In this document: positions 1 through 6,950 of the stretch, in pieces
Numbering within the stretch: position 1 is the stretch's first letter
Layout: every line of letters begins with the position of its first letter
Assembly: GCA_934675045.1 (NCBI GenBank)
Contig: CAKUPI010000047.1
Coordinates: forward strand, 1 to 10,581
Direction of reading: 5' to 3'
Length of the DNA stretch: 10,581 bases
DNA from: an uncultured Eubacteriales bacterium
GTDB lineage: Bacteria; Bacillota; Clostridia; Oscillospirales; Butyricicoccaceae
The notes under the pieces: model-generated
What the model was told of the DNA's origin: nothing
Databases searched by the model: none
Seen by the model: only the letters and a program-made list of their open reading frames with translations
Program-made: the position numbers and the translations under genes

Positions 1-35
1 CTACAACGATGGCCTGATGCAGGCCCTCGTTGTAG
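1..35. repeat. Imperfect inverted repeat at the window edge, probable fold-back artefact
   Basis: Bases 1-16 and 20-35 are reverse complements with a single mismatch (position 10) and a 3-nt loop (17-19). The right arm encodes the conserved SecA segment YNEGLHQ in reverse. The left arm replaces the expected continuation of SecA with a mirrored copy of the same bases. A natural gene would need an unlikely coincidence to do this, so a contig end created by template switching or a palindromic misassembly is the simpler reading. Confidence 0.7.
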
Positions 36-1069
36 CGGCGGCCGAACATCAGACGGCCGGTGAACTCGTCTACGATGATGATTTCGCCGTCGCGCACGAC
101 GTAATCGACGTCCTTTTTCATCACGCCGCGCGCCTTGATGGCCTGATTGATGTGGTGCATCAGCGTCATGTTTTCGGGGTCGGTGATGTTCTCCACCTTG
201 AAGTAGGCCTCGGCCTTGCGCGCGCCGCGCGGGGTGATGGTGGCCGTTTTGGCCTTTTCGTCGATGATGTAGTCGGCCTCGATTTCGTCCTGGCTTTCCT
301 TGGCGTCGACCTCGACCACCTTAAGCGGGGTCAGCGTGGCGGCAAAGCGGTCGGCGATGGCGTACAGCTCGGTTGACTTGTCCCCCTGCCCTGAGATGAT
401 GAGCGGGGTGCGCGCCTCGTCGATGAGGATGGAGTCGACCTCGTCGACCACGGCGAAGTGGTGCCCGCGCTGCACCATTTCCTCTTTGTAAATGGCCATG
501 TTGTCGCGCAGGTAGTCAAAGCCCATTTCGTTGTTGGTGCCGTAGGTGATGTCGCAGCCGTAGGCGGCGCGGCGCTCGGTGCCGCTCAGGCCGTGCACGA
601 TGACGCCGACCGACAGGCCCAAAAACCGGTATACCTTGCCCATCCAGTCGCTGTCGCGCTTGGCCAGATAGTCGTTGACGGTGACGATGTGGACGCCCTT
701 GCCCTCAAGGGCGTTCAGATAGGCGGGCAGCGTGGCGACCAGCGTTTTGCCCTCGCCGGTCCGCATCTCGGCGATACGGCCCTGGTGCAGAATGATGCCG
801 CCCATGATCTGCACCCGGTAGGGGAACATGCCCAGCACGCGGCGCGACGCCTCGCGGCAGACGGCAAAGGCATCGGGCAGAATGTCGTCCGTCGTCTCCC
901 CCGCATCCAGCCGTGCCCTGAGCGCCGGCGTCTGCGCGCGCAGCTCGTCGTCCGACAGCGCGGCGTATTTGGGCTCCAGCGCCTCGGTCGCCGTCACAAG
1001 CGGCATGATCTTTTTGATCTCCTTCTGCGAGGTGTCGCCAAAAAGCCTTTTAATGAAAGAAACAGCCAT
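1..1069 (-). CDS. secA: SecA preprotein translocase ATPase, N-terminal part (cut by window edge)
   Basis: SecA is the cytosolic motor ATPase that pushes unfolded preproteins through the SecYEG channel. 356 codons are visible, against roughly 800-900 in the family, so the gene runs off the left edge. Seen: N-terminus [12 protein letters not shown]; Walker A in MRTGEGKT (about 102-109); the [11 protein letters not shown] segment (130-139); [15 protein letters not shown] (176-190); Walker B region [16 protein letters not shown] (207-222); [21 protein letters not shown] (333-353). These cover nucleotide-binding domain 1 and the start of the preprotein cross-linking domain. The ATG is preceded by GGAAAGGAAG about 12 nt upstream. 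Its own extended -10 promoter lies 50 nt upstream, so it is probably not co-transcribed only with the yoaK-like gene. The last residues at the edge (QAIVV, where SecA normally reads QAIEAKE) sit inside an inverted repeat and are probably not genuine. Confidence 0.97.
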   Translation of the reverse strand, partial: MAVSFIKRLFGDTSQKEIKKIMPLVTATEALEPKYAALSDDELRAQTPALRARLDAGETTDDILPDAFAVCREASRRVLGMFPYRVQIMGGIILHQGRIAEMRTGEGKTLVATLPAYLNALEGKGVHIVTVNDYLAKRDSDWMGKVYRFLGLSVGVIVHGLSGTERRAAYGCDITYGTNNEMGFDYLRDNMAIYKEEMVQRGHHFAVVDEVDSILIDEARTPLIISGQGDKSTELYAIADRFAATLTPLKVVEVDAKESQDEIEADYIIDEKAKTATITPRGARKAEAYFKVENITDPENMTLMHHINQAIKARGVMKKDVDYVVRDGEIIIVDEFTGRLMFGRRYNEGLHQAIVV

Positions 1070-1118
1070 AGTCTGTTGAAACTTCCTTTCCGGATCAATT
1101 TCCGTGGTCTCATCGGCC

Positions 1119-1140
1119 ATTATACCACACTTTCCGGCCG
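1119..1140 (-). promoter_or_regulatory. Predicted secA promoter (extended -10)
   Basis: On the minus strand a perfect TATAAT (1119-1124) is preceded by TGG, giving the extended -10 form TGNTATAAT. The -35 region about 17 nt upstream is T-rich but has no good TTGACA match, as is common for extended -10 promoters. Transcription would start about 40-45 nt before the secA ATG. A short CGGCC/GGCCG inverted repeat (1114-1118 and 1136-1140) flanks the -10. No regulator can be named from this. Confidence 0.65.
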
Positions 1141-1200
1141 AAAAAATGGATCATTTGTAAAAGCCGCCCCCGTGCGCCGAAATCAGCCCCGTGCGCGCTC

Positions 1201-1929
1201 TCAGTGCCCGCCGGGCAGGCGGTCGTGCAAAGCGCGCTCTTTTTTGAGGTCGGCGTACAGCAGCGCGCCGAAGATGACGGCCAGCAGCACCCCCGCACCC
1301 CAGATGGCCCTGCCGCCCGCCAGCCGGCACAAAACGGCGCTCGCCGCCCCGCCGGCGACAAAGGCGCCCAGCATTCCGGCGTGTATCCGCACCCGGCGGC
1401 GGTCCTCCTCTTCGCGGCCGCACGCGCATTTTGCCAGATTAGCGCCGACCTGCCGGATGTGGTTGGTGCAGAAGGTGGTCGCCATGGGCACGCCGCGCAG
1501 CTGCCGGAAGGTGTTGTACTGCATGGAGCAGATAAAGTTGATGACAATCTGCGAGATTTGGCAGGGTGCGCTGTCGGGAACCAGCCCGAGCGCAAAAACG
1601 ACCAACATTTCAAGGCCGACCAGCGCCGTTTCCCAGCGCAGGCGGCTGCGGCGGCGCATGCGCTCAAACAGCAGCTCGGACACAAAGGCGCCCGCCATGT
1701 AAGCCGTGATGGGAATGAAGTAGTAAGCGGCCTCGCCCCAGCGCGCGTTCCCGAGCGCCATGGACAGCAGCACAAAGTTGCCCGTCTGCGCGTTGCAGAA
1801 AACGCCGCCGCGCAGCGTGTAGGTAAAGGCCCCCAGCCAGCCGCCGACCGCCATCAGCAGCCCATAGGTCAAAAAGCCCTCGCAGACGAGATACTGGCCC
1901 CGTTTTTCGGCCACAGCCTGTGCGTTCAT
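1201..1929 (-). CDS. YoaK/DUF1275 family integral membrane protein
   Basis: A 242-residue hydrophobic protein of the YoaK (DUF1275) family, whose biochemical role is not established; it is a predicted small transporter-like membrane protein. Seen: family signature GGVFCNAQTGNFVLLSM (about 41-57) after the first membrane segment (about 18-40), and the second conserved block NFICSMQYNTFRQLRG with CTNHIR (131-159). Further hydrophobic stretches lie at about 66-85, 100-118, 184-203 and 208-226, so roughly six membrane segments. A longer reading from 2043 exists, but I chose the ATG at 1929. It has GGGAGGCGG directly upstream, starts where family members start, and the longer form would begin upstream of the promoter. 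It has its own promoter (1966-1994), divergent from prfB. No clear terminator follows before secA, so read-through into secA is possible. Confidence 0.87.
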   Translation of the reverse strand: MNAQAVAEKRGQYLVCEGFLTYGLLMAVGGWLGAFTYTLRGGVFCNAQTGNFVLLSMALGNARWGEAAYYFIPITAYMAGAFVSELLFERMRRRSRLRWETALVGLEMLVVFALGLVPDSAPCQISQIVINFICSMQYNTFRQLRGVPMATTFCTNHIRQVGANLAKCACGREEEDRRRVRIHAGMLGAFVAGGAASAVLCRLAGGRAIWGAGVLLAVIFGALLYADLKKERALHDRLPGGH

Positions 1930-1965
1930 GCTCCGCCGCCTCCCGCGTTCCGTGTTTTCCGCTTT

Positions 1966-1994
1966 AGTATACAGGACGGCGGGGCTTTTCACAA
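1966..1994 (-). promoter_or_regulatory. Predicted sigma-A promoter of the yoaK-like gene
   Basis: On the minus strand, TTGTGA (1989-1994), 17 bp, TATACT (1966-1971). The hexamers match 4 and 5 of 6 consensus positions with ideal spacing. The predicted start lies about 30 nt before the ATG at 1929 and leaves the GGGAGG ribosome binding site in the leader. This supports the shorter start of the gene. Confidence 0.65.
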
Positions 1995-2088
1995 GCCCGG
2001 AAGGGGATTTTATCGGGGCATTCCCCGCTTTTTCCGCGCCCAAGCCCCCGCCCGCGCCCGCCGGACATGTGTGCGCTGAGAATATCCC

Positions 2089-2117
2089 TTTACGACAGGG
2101 CGTTTTTCCTGTATAAT
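2089..2117 (+). promoter_or_regulatory. Predicted sigma-A promoter of prfB
   Basis: TTTACG (2089-2094), 17 bp, TATAAT (2112-2117). The -10 is perfect and the -35 matches TTGACA at 4 of 6 positions. Transcription should start near 2124, about 30 nt before the prfB ATG. It is divergent from the yoaK-like promoter about 95 bp away, so the two share one control region (1930-2152). Confidence 0.7.
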
Positions 2118-2152
2118 ATAATGGTTAATCTGGACGATTGGAGCTTTTTGCC

Positions 2153-3271
2153 ATGATTCAATACGACGAAATCAAAAACAAGCTGGTCAACCTGCGCCCG
2201 CAGCTGCTCGAGCTGCGCGACGCCCTCGACCTCGACCGCGGCCTCGAGGAGGCCTCCCGTCTGGAGCAGACGACCAGCGCCCCCGATTTTTGGGACGACC
2301 CCGAAAACAGCCAGCGCGTTTTGCAGCGCATCAAGCACCTTCAGGGCAAAAGCCAGCGCTACGAAAAGCTGGCCGCGCTTTACGAGGACACGCTGACGCT
2401 GGTGGAAATGGCCGAGGAGATGGGCGACGAGAGCCAGCTCCCCGAAATCGAGCGCGACTTCAACGCCTTCTGCACCGAGCTGGACGCGCAGACCCTTTCC
2501 ACCCTGCTGACCGGCGAGTACGACAAAAACAACGCCATCATGTCCTTCCACGCCGGCGCGGGCGGCACCGAGGCGCAGGACTGGGCGCAGATTCTGCTGC
2601 GCATGTACACCCACTGGGCCGACAACCGCGGCTTTAAGTACAAGATTCTCGACATCATCGACGGCGAAGAGGCCGGCATCAAAAGCGCCGACCTTCTGAT
2701 CGAGGGCGAAAACGTATTCGGCTACCTCAAGAGCGAGGCCGGCGTTCACCGTCTGGTCCGCGTCTCGCCCTTTGACTCGTCGGGCCGCCGCCACACCAGC
2801 TTTTCCGCCATCGAGGTCATGCCCGAGATCGACGACAACATCGAGGTCGAAATCAACCCCGACGACCTCAAGGTCGACACCTACCGCTCGGGCGGCGCCG
2901 GCGGCCAGCACGTCAACAAAACCGAGTCGGCCATCCGCATCACCCACATCCCCACCGGCATCATTGTCGCCTGCCAAAACGAGCGCTCGCAGCACCAGAA
3001 CCGCGAGGTCGCCATGCGCATGCTCAAGAGCAAGCTGATTGAAATCAAAGAGCGCGAGCACCTTGACAAAATCTCCGACATCAAGGGCGTTCAGAAATCC
3101 ATCGAATGGGGCAGCCAGATCCGCTCCTATGTTTTCATGCCCTACACGCTGGTCAAGGACCACCGCACCGGCTTTGAAAACGGCAACATCGGCGCCGTGG
3201 TGGACGGCGACATCGACGGCTTTATCAACGCCTACCTGCGCGCCGCCGCCACCGGAAACTGGGCGAAATAA
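2153..3271 (+). CDS. prfB: Peptide chain release factor 2 (no programmed frameshift)
   Basis: Release factor 2 reads UGA and UAA stop codons in the ribosomal A site and triggers peptide release. 372 residues, the normal RF2 length. Seen: coiled N-terminal domain (about 1-110); the SPF stop-codon-reading tripeptide at 205-207, which marks RF2 rather than RF1; RSGGAGGQHVNKTESA (245-260) with the catalytic GGQ at 250-252. The start is the ATG at 2153, with GGAG at 2140-2143; an in-frame TTG at 2138 overlaps that ribosome binding site and is less likely. In many bacteria prfB needs a +1 shift at CTT-TGA-C near codon 25. Here that place reads GCC CTC GAC CTC GAC (DALDLD) with no stop, so the protein is made without the autoregulatory shift. 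The gene ends in TAA. secA lies close by, but on the other strand. Confidence 0.97.
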   Translation: MIQYDEIKNKLVNLRPQLLELRDALDLDRGLEEASRLEQTTSAPDFWDDPENSQRVLQRIKHLQGKSQRYEKLAALYEDTLTLVEMAEEMGDESQLPEIERDFNAFCTELDAQTLSTLLTGEYDKNNAIMSFHAGAGGTEAQDWAQILLRMYTHWADNRGFKYKILDIIDGEEAGIKSADLLIEGENVFGYLKSEAGVHRLVRVSPFDSSGRRHTSFSAIEVMPEIDDNIEVEINPDDLKVDTYRSGGAGGQHVNKTESAIRITHIPTGIIVACQNERSQHQNREVAMRMLKSKLIEIKEREHLDKISDIKGVQKSIEWGSQIRSYVFMPYTLVKDHRTGFENGNIGAVVDGDIDGFINAYLRAAATGNWAK

Positions 3272-3401
3272 CCCTTTTCGCCCCCGTTCGCCCTGCCGGC
3301 CCGCCCCTTTGCGGCTTTTCCCGGCAGGCCGCCCGCGTCCCGGCTCTTTCCGGCGGGGCGCGCCGCCGCTTTGCGTTATAGAAAAAGAGAGGCTTTTAAG
3401 C
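3272..3401 (+). other. Gap between prfB and pssA with two GC-rich inverted repeats
   Basis: This 130-bp gap holds an 8-bp inverted repeat CCTGCCGG/CCGGCAGG (3292-3299 and 3321-3328, 21-nt loop) and a compact hairpin CGGCGG/CCGCCG (3351-3356 and 3363-3368, 6-nt loop) followed only by CTTT. Neither has a long T tract, so they are weak terminator or attenuator candidates at best. A TATAGA at 3377-3382 could be a -10 element but has no matching -35. It is undecided whether pssA has its own promoter or is read through from prfB. Confidence 0.35.
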
Positions 3402-4097
3402 ATGATCGGGTTTTACAATTACACCATTATCCTCACCTTTCTCGGCCTGTTCGTGTCGGTTTTCGGCATGACACAGGCCATGGAAGGCCATTTCCGCATG
3501 GCCATTTTCTGTCTGGCCTTTTCCGGCCTGTGCGACGCCTTCGACGGCAAGGTGGCCCGCACCAAAAAGGACCGCACCGACGACCAAAAGCTCTTCGGCA
3601 TTCAGCTGGACTCGCTGTGCGACGTCATCTGCTTCGGCATCTTCCCCGCCATGATCTGCTATCTCCTCGGGGTCCGCGGCCCGCTCGGCGGCATTTCCAT
3701 CGGCTATTACTGCCTGTGCGCCGTCATGCGTCTGGCCTTCTTCAACGTGCTGGAAACCAACCGCCAGTCCTCTGCCGCCGCGGGGGAAAAGGTCTACCAC
3801 GGCCTGCCCGTCACCTCCATCGCCGTCATTTTCCCGCTGACCTTCCTGCTCGAGTTCCTCGTGCCCTCGCGCCTTTTCTCCCCCCTGCTCACCGTCATGC
3901 TCTTTGTCGTGGGCACCTGCTTTATCCTCGACTTCAAAATGCGCCGGCCCCGCCCCGCCGTCATCGGCCTTCTCATCGCCGTTGTGGCCTGTGCCGTGTG
4001 CATCATTTTCCTCTTTTCCCGCTTCCGCCTGATCGACACCCCCGACTACCACGAAAAGCCGCTCATCGACCAGTTTGCGGAGAACCGCAATGATTAG
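3402..4097 (+). CDS. pssA: CDP-diacylglycerol--serine O-phosphatidyltransferase (phosphatidylserine synthase)
   Basis: A membrane enzyme of the CDP-alcohol phosphatidyltransferase family, 231 residues. It joins serine to CDP-diacylglycerol to give phosphatidylserine, the substrate of the next gene product. Seen: the metal-binding signature D45-x2-D48-G49-x2-A52-R53 ... G66-x3-D70-x3-D74 within CDAFDGKVARTKKD and GIQLDSLCD. The spacer between AR and G is longer (12 residues) than in the shortest family members. Hydrophobic segments occur at about 8-24, 31-46, 75-88, 92-110, 133-150, 158-175 and 184-202. The start is ATG 3402, with GAGAGG 9 nt upstream. The last bases overlap the start of psd by 8 bp. 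Serine as the acceptor is inferred mainly from the adjacent decarboxylase gene; the motif alone only gives the superfamily. Confidence 0.9.
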   Translation: MIGFYNYTIILTFLGLFVSVFGMTQAMEGHFRMAIFCLAFSGLCDAFDGKVARTKKDRTDDQKLFGIQLDSLCDVICFGIFPAMICYLLGVRGPLGGISIGYYCLCAVMRLAFFNVLETNRQSSAAAGEKVYHGLPVTSIAVIFPLTFLLEFLVPSRLFSPLLTVMLFVVGTCFILDFKMRRPRPAVIGLLIAVVACAVCIIFLFSRFRLIDTPDYHEKPLIDQFAENRND

Positions 4098-4953
4098 CGT
4101 CGATCGCAGCGGAAACCGGGTGGAAACCTACGACGGGCAGGGCGGCGCCGTCAGCTTTCTGATGGACACGGCGACGGGCCGCCTGCTGCTTCGCGTGCTC
4201 GTGCAGCCGTGGGTCTCCCGGCTGGGCGGCTGGCTGCTCGACCGCGCCCCCTCCCGCCTTCTGATAAGGCCCTTTGTCCGGCGCTGCGGCCTCGACCTGT
4301 CCGACTGGACCGAGGATCGCTGGCCCAGCTACAACGCCTTTTTCTGCCGCCGCATCAAGCCGGAAAAGCGGCCCATCGACCGCTGCCCCGACCATTTGAT
4401 CGCCCCCTGCGACGGCAAGCTGACCGTCTGCCCCATCGGCCCCGACTCCGTCTTTACCATCAAGGGCGTCGAGTACACCCTTGAAAGCCTGCTCCGCAGC
4501 CCCGAGCTGGCCGAGCGGTTCCGCGGCGGGCTGCTGCTCCTGTTCCGCCTGACCGTCGACGACTACCACCGCTATTGCTGGGCGCTCGACGGCTCCGCCG
4601 GGCAGGAGGTGCGGATCGACGGCCTTTTCCACACCGTCAACCCCCGCGCCGCCGAACGCCGGCCCATCTACCGCGAAAACACGCGGGAATACTGTCTCCT
4701 GCACACGGAAAACTTCGGCCCGGTCGTCGTCATGGAGGTCGGCGCCATGCTGGTCGGGCGCATTGTCAACCACTTTGTCCCCGGCCCGGTCCGCCGCGGC
4801 GACGAAAAGGGCCGCTTTGAGTTCGGCGGCTCGAGCATCATTCTCTGCCTGCCGCCCAACAGCACCGACATGGACCCCGACATCATCCTCAACTCGCGCG
4901 GCGGTCTGGAAACCATCGTTAAAATGGGGGAGAAAATTGGAAAAAAACGCTGA
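4090..4953 (+). CDS. psd: Phosphatidylserine decarboxylase proenzyme
   Basis: Psd converts phosphatidylserine to phosphatidylethanolamine at the membrane with a pyruvoyl group made by self-cleavage. 287 residues, typical of the longer clostridial-type enzyme. Seen: YNAFFCRRIKPEKRP (81-95), the APCDGKL block with Asp108, DDYHRY with His160, the EVGAMLVGRIVNH block (216-228), and KGRFEFGGSS (240-249), where cleavage is expected between Gly247 and Ser248. Asp108, His160 and Ser248 sit where the charge-relay and cleavage residues are expected. After DYHR this protein has YC rather than the xH of E. coli Psd. The start is ATG 4090, with GGAG 7 nt upstream inside the end of pssA; a TTG 15 nt earlier is less likely. 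The 3' end overlaps the next gene, so translation of the three genes is probably coupled. Confidence 0.95.
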   Translation: MISVDRSGNRVETYDGQGGAVSFLMDTATGRLLLRVLVQPWVSRLGGWLLDRAPSRLLIRPFVRRCGLDLSDWTEDRWPSYNAFFCRRIKPEKRPIDRCPDHLIAPCDGKLTVCPIGPDSVFTIKGVEYTLESLLRSPELAERFRGGLLLLFRLTVDDYHRYCWALDGSAGQEVRIDGLFHTVNPRAAERRPIYRENTREYCLLHTENFGPVVVMEVGAMLVGRIVNHFVPGPVRRGDEKGRFEFGGSSIILCLPPNSTDMDPDIILNSRGGLETIVKMGEKIGKKR

Positions 4954-5665
4954 AAGAACCCGGCTGCGCCGTTTTTCCCGCTGGTACGACGACGTGCTGG
5001 GCGGGCTGTTCCCCCGCTTTGCGCTGGTGCCCATCGCCGCCTGCTACCTCTTCAACTGCCTTGTGTACTTCGGCACGCAGCAGCTGATGAGCGGGGCGGT
5101 GCACCGCTGCATGGAGACGCCCCTCGACCGCCTCATCCCCTTCCAGCCCGGCTGGGTGTGGGCCTACGCCGCCTTCTTCCCCTTCTGGCTGTACGGCTAT
5201 TTCCGCACAGCGCGGCTGGGCCGCGAGGACTTCGAACGGCTGGCCGCCGCGCACATGCTGGCCGAGCTCGGCTGCTGCCTCCTCTTCGTTCTGCTGCCGA
5301 CCACCAACGTGCGCCCCGCGCTGCCCTCCGGCCTGTCCTCGGCCGTGCTTGGGCTGGTTTACCGGCTGGACCCGCCGACCGACCTCTTCCCCTCCATCCA
5401 CTGCATGGTCAGCTGGATGTGCTGGCTGGGCGTGCGCGGCGATCCCCGCGTTTCGCGGACGGAGCGGCTTGTGTTCTGCCTCGTCGCCGTCGCCATCTGC
5501 GCCTCCACCCTGTTCGTGCGGCAGCATGTGCTGGCCGACGTGCTGGCCGGCACGGCGCTGGCCGCGGGAAGCCTGCACCTGATGCGCCGCACCGGCGCCC
5601 ACCGCCCCTTCACCCGCCTTTTCCGCCGGCTCAACCGGCTGGTTTTCGGCGAAAGCCTGCTTTAA
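4937..5665 (+). CDS. PAP2-family membrane phosphatase
   Basis: A 242-residue membrane protein of the PAP2 (phosphatidic acid phosphatase type 2) superfamily. These enzymes remove phosphate from lipid phosphates or isoprenoid pyrophosphates; the substrate here is unknown. Seen: an Arg-Pro (126-127) as a reduced first motif, FPSIHC (151-156) as the second with His155, and S190-x6-H197-x3-D201 as the third, which carries the catalytic His and Asp. Hydrophobic segments lie at about 26-46, 72-90, 106-120, 155-166, 178-193 and 199-213. The start is a TTG at 4937, chosen because GGGGGAG lies just upstream and because upstream reading in this frame is only the shadow of psd. It overlaps the psd end by 17 bp. 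Operon position after pssA and psd suggests a phospholipid-related job, perhaps phosphatidate or phosphatidylglycerophosphate dephosphorylation; this is inference. Confidence 0.85.
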   Translation: MEKNAERTRLRRFSRWYDDVLGGLFPRFALVPIAACYLFNCLVYFGTQQLMSGAVHRCMETPLDRLIPFQPGWVWAYAAFFPFWLYGYFRTARLGREDFERLAAAHMLAELGCCLLFVLLPTTNVRPALPSGLSSAVLGLVYRLDPPTDLFPSIHCMVSWMCWLGVRGDPRVSRTERLVFCLVAVAICASTLFVRQHVLADVLAGTALAAGSLHLMRRTGAHRPFTRLFRRLNRLVFGESLL

Positions 5666-5691
5666 ACAAACCAAAATCCCCGTTTGATGCA

Positions 5692-5727
5692 AAACAGCCT
5701 GCGGCGCCGCCGCAGGCTGTTTCTTTT
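5692..5727. terminator. Strong bidirectional rho-independent terminator
   Basis: A perfect 14-bp stem, AAACAGCCTGCGGC (5692-5705) with its complement (5709-5722) and a 3-nt loop. On the plus strand it is followed by TTTCTTTTTTA; on the minus strand the stem is preceded by A-rich sequence and ends in TTTT. It lies between two convergent operons, pssA-psd-PAP2 from the left and ybaK-racemase from the right, and should end both. Confidence 0.93.
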
Positions 5728-6420
5728 TTATTCTTCCAGCGACCACTCCGCTGCCCGCTGGGCGTGGATGAGCGCCGTGTCAAACAGCGGCAGGCCGATG
5801 TCCTGCGGTCTGACCAGCAGCCCGATTTCGGTGCAGCCCAGAATCGCGCCCTGCGCCCCCCTGCGGCGCAGCTTTTCCAGCACCTGCAAAAAAACGGCGC
5901 GCGACGGCTCGCGGACCTGCCCCAGGCACAGCTCGTCAAAAATGATGCCGTTAATGCGCTCCATGTCCTCCTCGTCCGGCACCAGCACCTCAAACCCCCG
6001 CTCGCAGAGCGGACGCTTGTAAAAGTCCTGCTGCATGGTATAACGGGTGCCCAAAAGTGCGACGCGCCGGACGCCGCTGCGCTCCAGCCGCGCGGCCGTC
6101 GCATCGACGATGTGCAGCAGCGGCACGCCGACGGCGGCCTGAACCTGCGGCGCCACCTTGTGCATGGTGTTGGTACAGATGACGACGCATTCCGCCCCGC
6201 CGCGCTCGAGCGCGCGGGCAGCGCCGGCCAGAATCTCGCCGCTTTTTTCCCACTCGCCGGCCGATTGGCATTTTTCGATCTCTTCAAAATCCACGCTGTA
6301 CAGCAGAATCCGCGCCGAATGCAGCCCGCCGAGGCGGCGCTTGACCGCCTCGTTGATCACCTGATAGTAGGTGACGGTGCTTTCCCAGCTCATTCCGCCA
6401 ATCAGTCCGATGGTTTTCAT
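5728..6420 (-). CDS. Aspartate/glutamate racemase family protein
   Basis: A cytosolic, cofactor-independent amino-acid racemase of the aspartate/glutamate racemase superfamily, 230 residues, the usual length. These enzymes use two cysteines as acid and base to invert the alpha carbon. Seen: N-terminal MKTIGLIGGMSWEST, first catalytic cysteine Cys82 in CTNTMHK, second catalytic cysteine Cys196 in LGCTEIGLL. Both are intact, so the protein should be active. The pattern is closest to aspartate-racemase type proteins rather than MurI, but the substrate cannot be fixed from sequence alone. The ATG at 6420 has GGAGGGGGGAG upstream; longer in-frame readings would run into the preceding gene. ATG and the stop of the ybaK-like gene share ATGA, so the two are translationally coupled. 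It ends at a bidirectional terminator. Confidence 0.9.
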   Translation of the reverse strand: MKTIGLIGGMSWESTVTYYQVINEAVKRRLGGLHSARILLYSVDFEEIEKCQSAGEWEKSGEILAGAARALERGGAECVVICTNTMHKVAPQVQAAVGVPLLHIVDATAARLERSGVRRVALLGTRYTMQQDFYKRPLCERGFEVLVPDEEDMERINGIIFDELCLGQVREPSRAVFLQVLEKLRRRGAQGAILGCTEIGLLVRPQDIGLPLFDTALIHAQRAAEWSLEE

Positions 6421-6923
6421 CCTTCTCCCCCCTCCGCCTGCTCCGGTGTTCTGCACACGTCGACCCAGCCGCGCGCCTGCGAGCACCGCTCCAGCTCGTC
6501 GCAGCTCAGCTCGACCGCCGAGGCGTCGCTGCCGGCCGCCGGGTAAACGGTGTCAAAGCGCCGCAGCGAGCTGTCCAGCCACACCTCGCACCGCCCCTGC
6601 GGCAGATCAAAGGGGCAGACGCCGCCGATGTAGTGCCCGGTAAAGTCCCGGACCTGCTCCGGCGTCAGCATTTTCGCCTTCATGCCGAAGAGCGCCTTGA
6701 ACTTCTTGTTGTCGATGCGCGCGTCGCCCGCCGCGACGACCAGCACGCAGCCGTCCCCCTCCTTCTTCAAAAAAGAGAGCGTTTTGGCGATGCGCGCCGG
6801 AATGACCCCGACGGCCCGGGCCGCCAGCTCGACGGTCGCGCTCGATACGGTGAACTCCCGCACGCGCTCGCTCAGGCCCCACGCGCGCAGGTACTGCTTG
6901 ACTTTTTCCACTTCTTCCGACAT
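6417..6923 (-). CDS. YbaK/EbsC (ProX-like) aminoacyl-tRNA deacylase
   Basis: A 168-residue cytosolic protein of the YbaK/prolyl-tRNA-synthetase-associated editing family. Members hydrolyse mischarged tRNAs in trans (for example Cys- or Ala-tRNAPro); the exact tRNA handled here is not known. Seen: SSATVELAARAVG (27-39), IAKTLSFL with the family's conserved lysine at 47, DNKKFKALFG (71-80), and GHYIGGVCPFDLP (96-108), the core motifs in order. The ATG at 6923 has AAAGGAG 8 nt upstream; a longer in-frame reading from 6962 would skip this site. It is the first gene of a two-gene operon with a predicted promoter at 7001-7029, and its stop overlaps the racemase start by ATGA. The C-terminal tail is rich in Glu and Gly and looks unstructured. 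Confidence 0.91.
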   Translation of the reverse strand: MSEEVEKVKQYLRAWGLSERVREFTVSSATVELAARAVGVIPARIAKTLSFLKKEGDGCVLVVAAGDARIDNKKFKALFGMKAKMLTPEQVRDFTGHYIGGVCPFDLPQGRCEVWLDSSLRRFDTVYPAAGSDASAVELSCDELERCSQARGWVDVCRTPEQAEGGEG

Positions 6924-6950
6924 TGCACAGGCTCCTTTACGGCATGATAA

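Noticed and set aside
458..1702. 414-codon plus-strand open frame
   Set aside because: It runs antisense through secA, its promoter and the yoaK-like gene; the translation is Arg/Ala/Pro-rich without recognisable motifs, a typical shadow in GC-rich DNA.
2014..2034. Small hairpin CGGGG-CATT-CCCCG followed by CTTTTTCC
   Set aside because: Five-base stem only, in the divergent control region between two promoters where no transcript would be expected to end.
2090..3403. 437-codon minus-strand open frame opposite prfB
   Set aside because: Antisense of a clearly conserved gene; Val/Asp/Ala-rich and low in motif content, with no ribosome binding site reason to believe it.
4063..5034. 323-codon minus-strand open frame opposite psd
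   Set aside because: Antisense shadow of psd; no family features.
5158..6546. 462-codon plus-strand open frame
   Set aside because: Crosses the PAP2 gene, the terminator and the antisense of the racemase; composition and position mark it as a shadow.
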